From Erpobdella octoculata (taxonomy: Eukaryota > Annelida > Clitellata > Hirudinida > Erpobdellidae), in assembly GCA_963978895.1 (NCBI GenBank), contig OZ022241.1, forward strand, positions 18,281,273-18,345,272: a stretch of 64,000 nt of DNA, written 5' to 3'. Made by a program: the position numbers and the translations under genes. The notes under the pieces were generated by a model, which searched no databases, was not told where the DNA came from, and saw only the letters and a program-made list of their open reading frames with translations. Position 1 is the first letter of the stretch. Each line of letters starts with the position of its first letter. Positions 61,728 through 64,000 of the stretch are shown one piece after another.

Positions 61728-63253
61728 CTAGCAAAAAGTACAGTTCAACCTCAGTTCCTCTTATATTCAATGACAAGCTGTTTGCAAGACTGTTGTTAAT
61801 AGGCCAGACAAGAGATATTGATCTACGGCAACTATTGTCGCATGCTTTAACGATCATCCCTGCATTTTTAGGAACCAGTGATGATCAATTGGTTAAGACT
61901 GTCAAATCCAAGATTATGCAATGAATTGGATAAAATTACTCCTGGAGTCCAGATACAGGATGTTCCTCTCAATTCCGTTGTGTTGATTGATGGCATGGCA
62001 ATAATACAAATGATCAACAATGTTCCTAGCACATTTGGTAGTCTTGCAATGCATGTTTTTGATACCATAATGTCATTAGGAAGACACTTTTATTGTGGCA
62101 GAATTGATTTTGTACTAGACAGGTATCCTCAGATTAGTATAAAATTTGTGAGAGATCTCGAAGAGCAGCCACTGGTTCACAGATCATTCAGATTACCCGT
62201 TCAGAACAGAAAACTCTAAAACAATTCAAAAAAATTTTATCTAGCATGAGAAATAAAGATGGATTGAATATTTTTTCAGAATGGAAAAAATGTGACGCAC
62301 CACTTATGAATGACGTAGAATTATTTGTTTATCATAAGGATCTATGCCATTCATTCCGTGTTATGAACAATGTTGTGGTCATTGAAGAGGTTGTGGAACT
62401 GAAATGCGATAACGAGGAAGCTGATACAAGACTTCTTTTACATGCTAAACATGCTTCTGCAACATACTCAGCAATTGTTATTAAAAGTCCAGACACTGCG
62501 TTATGCTACTGTCACTTGCTTTCGCACATGAAGTGTCTAGTTCCATTTACTTCGTGACAGGAACTGGTAGCAATGCTCGCATTGTGAATGCAACCTGCAT
62601 CTCCAAATTGTATGGGATTATGAAAAGCCAAGCATTGCTCGGTCTTCACGTTTACACAGGATGTGATAGTGTAAGCGCCTTTAAAGGAAAAGGAAGTGTA
62701 AAGGCTGAAAAGATCATGTTGGAATTAGTCGAATTTATTCTAACCTTTAAAGAACTTGTGAAAAACTTGTATATTCTCAAAAATTTTGTATGCTTGCTGT
62801 ATTGACAGAAGAGCTGTTCCAAGGTCAATGAAGCTAGATACAACATGTTTAGGCTTAAATGTATCAATGATGCAGGATTGCCGCCAAACAGGGAAACAAC
62901 TTGAAACAACATGGAATGAGAGCAAATGTCAATGTGGAATATATCGCCGTTCATTTCAATCGATGATATTAGCTCCAAATCCAGTTTACAATGGCTGGAA
63001 ATTGGAGACAGGGGACATTGTGGTCAAATGGATGTTTGATGCACCAGCTCCAGAAGTTGTCTTAAAAAACATACACTGTTCTTGCAGAAAGACAAATTGC
63101 AAAAGTGACAGTTGCTCCTGTAAACAGTCTAAATTGTCATGCACTGATCTATGCAACTGCATTGATTGCGGTAACATTGATGATAAAAACAGTTCTGATG
63201 TATTGAATGAAACAGATGGTGGCACAAATGATGATACTGACGAAGACAACTGA
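61728..63253 (+). pseudogene. Uncharacterised multi-domain protein family with CXC-type tail, frameshifted
   Basis: At least five consecutive pieces in different frames follow one protein order. FNDKLFARLLLIGQTRDIDL is at 61770-61825. VLIDGMAIIQMINNVPSTFG is at 61980-62040, with RIDFVLDRY (PIN/XPG-like look, with Asp after a hydrophobic strand). DNEEADTRLLLHAKHA is at 62410-62460, with IVIKSPDT. LLGLHVYTGCDSVSAFKGKG is at 62630-62695. A tail VKWMFDAPAPEVVL plus CSCRKTNCKSDSCSCKQSKL (Cys-rich, CXC/tesmin-like) runs to the stop at 63251. I recall this order from many-copy, uncharacterised proteins in fish, corals and other animals, which suggests a transposon-borne gene. Frame changes near 61920, 62220, 62530 and 62800 make this copy non-functional unless some gaps are introns. 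The nuclease-like reading of the N-terminal part is an inference. Confidence 0.65.
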
Positions 63254-64000
63254 ATCAGAGTTTTAAATATTATAATTTCAATTATTTATATATATATATC
63301 TAGAATTTACATTATATTATACATTATGGAACTGTTAGAAAATACACAACTTAAATAAATATCCAACATTAGTTTCAATTTAATTTTAATTTACATGTCT
63401 TAAATAACACTAAACATAAAAATTCATTTTCAGTAATTGCTTCATTTATTGATTAATGTGATTTTGTTATAATGTTTATATGTCAGCTGCTGTTTTTTTG
63501 GTAAAAAAGTTCAAATATCGATTTTCAGCGTGTTTTGGTCATTTTATACAGAGCGCTATAAAAAATTAAAATGCAGGAATAAATGCGGGATAATTTTTTT
63601 GAGACATTAGTATACCTAGGTTATGCCAAATCAGCAAAAAAACCTTGTCTTTCATGATAATAAACAAAACATTTTTAGAGTGACGCTACAAATTTTGTCC
63701 CACGGCCTAAACCGATTTTTAAGAACCAAAACCACAAACCATTTGATTGTGTTGCTGTCTCACCATAACTTCCATTGAGATCTTAAAAACTACTCATGAC
63801 TGCTCCATACTAATTAATGACGGAGGTCATAGATCTAACACTGCATAACCACCTTGTAAGACATATTGGTTTAGTTGTTTCTGGTGAACCGTACACGTTA
63901 CATGAACAATCGAAGATTATTTTGTACTTTCCGGAGCGTTTGTAGAGAACACGAAATTAATTAACTTAGCTCAAGGCACCGCTACGACGTACACTGCTCG
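63254..64000. other. No feature recognised
   Basis: AT-rich sequence after the CXC-protein relic. No frame, repeat end or inverted repeat stands out. Confidence 0.5.

Overview
The window looks like repeat-rich, AT-rich nuclear DNA of an invertebrate animal. Coding exons are separated by GT...AG introns. There are RTE, Gypsy, hAT, pogo, Helitron and piggyBac-type sequences, a tRNA-derived SINE and about ten long (AT)n tracts. I see no bacterial operons, rRNA genes, CRISPR arrays or convincing functional tRNA genes. The exact animal group cannot be fixed from sequence alone. The Gypsy element has its integrase ahead of its reverse transcriptase (Gmr1 type), which is compatible with a deuterostome such as a tunicate but does not prove it.

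Two host genes are supported, both on the minus strand. The first (1948-11376, exons 10499-11376 and 1948-2185, 3' end not found) encodes a type II membrane, glycosyltransferase-like protein. Its 8.3 kb intron is filled with mobile DNA. The second (47843-55639, about 13 exons) encodes an SLC3-type amino-acid transporter heavy chain (rBAT/4F2hc family) with one membrane anchor and a catalytically dead alpha-amylase-like ectodomain.

Almost everything else is mobile DNA. Left part (1-26 kb): a pogo-type transposase tail, a broken hAT transposase carrying a nested hAT MITE, a foldback-like element with 16-bp arrays in its terminal repeats, a tandem duplication split by an (AT)n tract, a 711-bp inverted-repeat element, a Helitron helicase fragment interrupted by a hAT MITE, a small LTR element with PBS and PPT but hardly any coding capacity, and another hAT MITE. 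Four hAT MITEs have readable 8-bp target duplications.

Middle (26.4-39.1 kb): one RTE-type non-LTR retrotransposon insertion, bounded by a 12-bp duplication, inserted into an older repeat. A 6.7 kb Gypsy element (28387-35130) is nested inside it, with apparently identical 393-bp LTRs, a 5-bp duplication and one open 1695-codon gag-pol frame. Several Helitron-like and tandem repeats sit in the RTE 5' region.

Right part (39-64 kb): interrupted tRNA-Phe-like repeats, LINE and hAT fragments, a 738-bp repeat present again in inverted orientation inside the SLC3 gene, a pogo transposase relic, a back-to-back pair of Helitron-like minisatellite elements, a SINE, and a frameshifted copy of a widespread but uncharacterised protein family with a CXC-type cysteine-rich tail (61728-63253).
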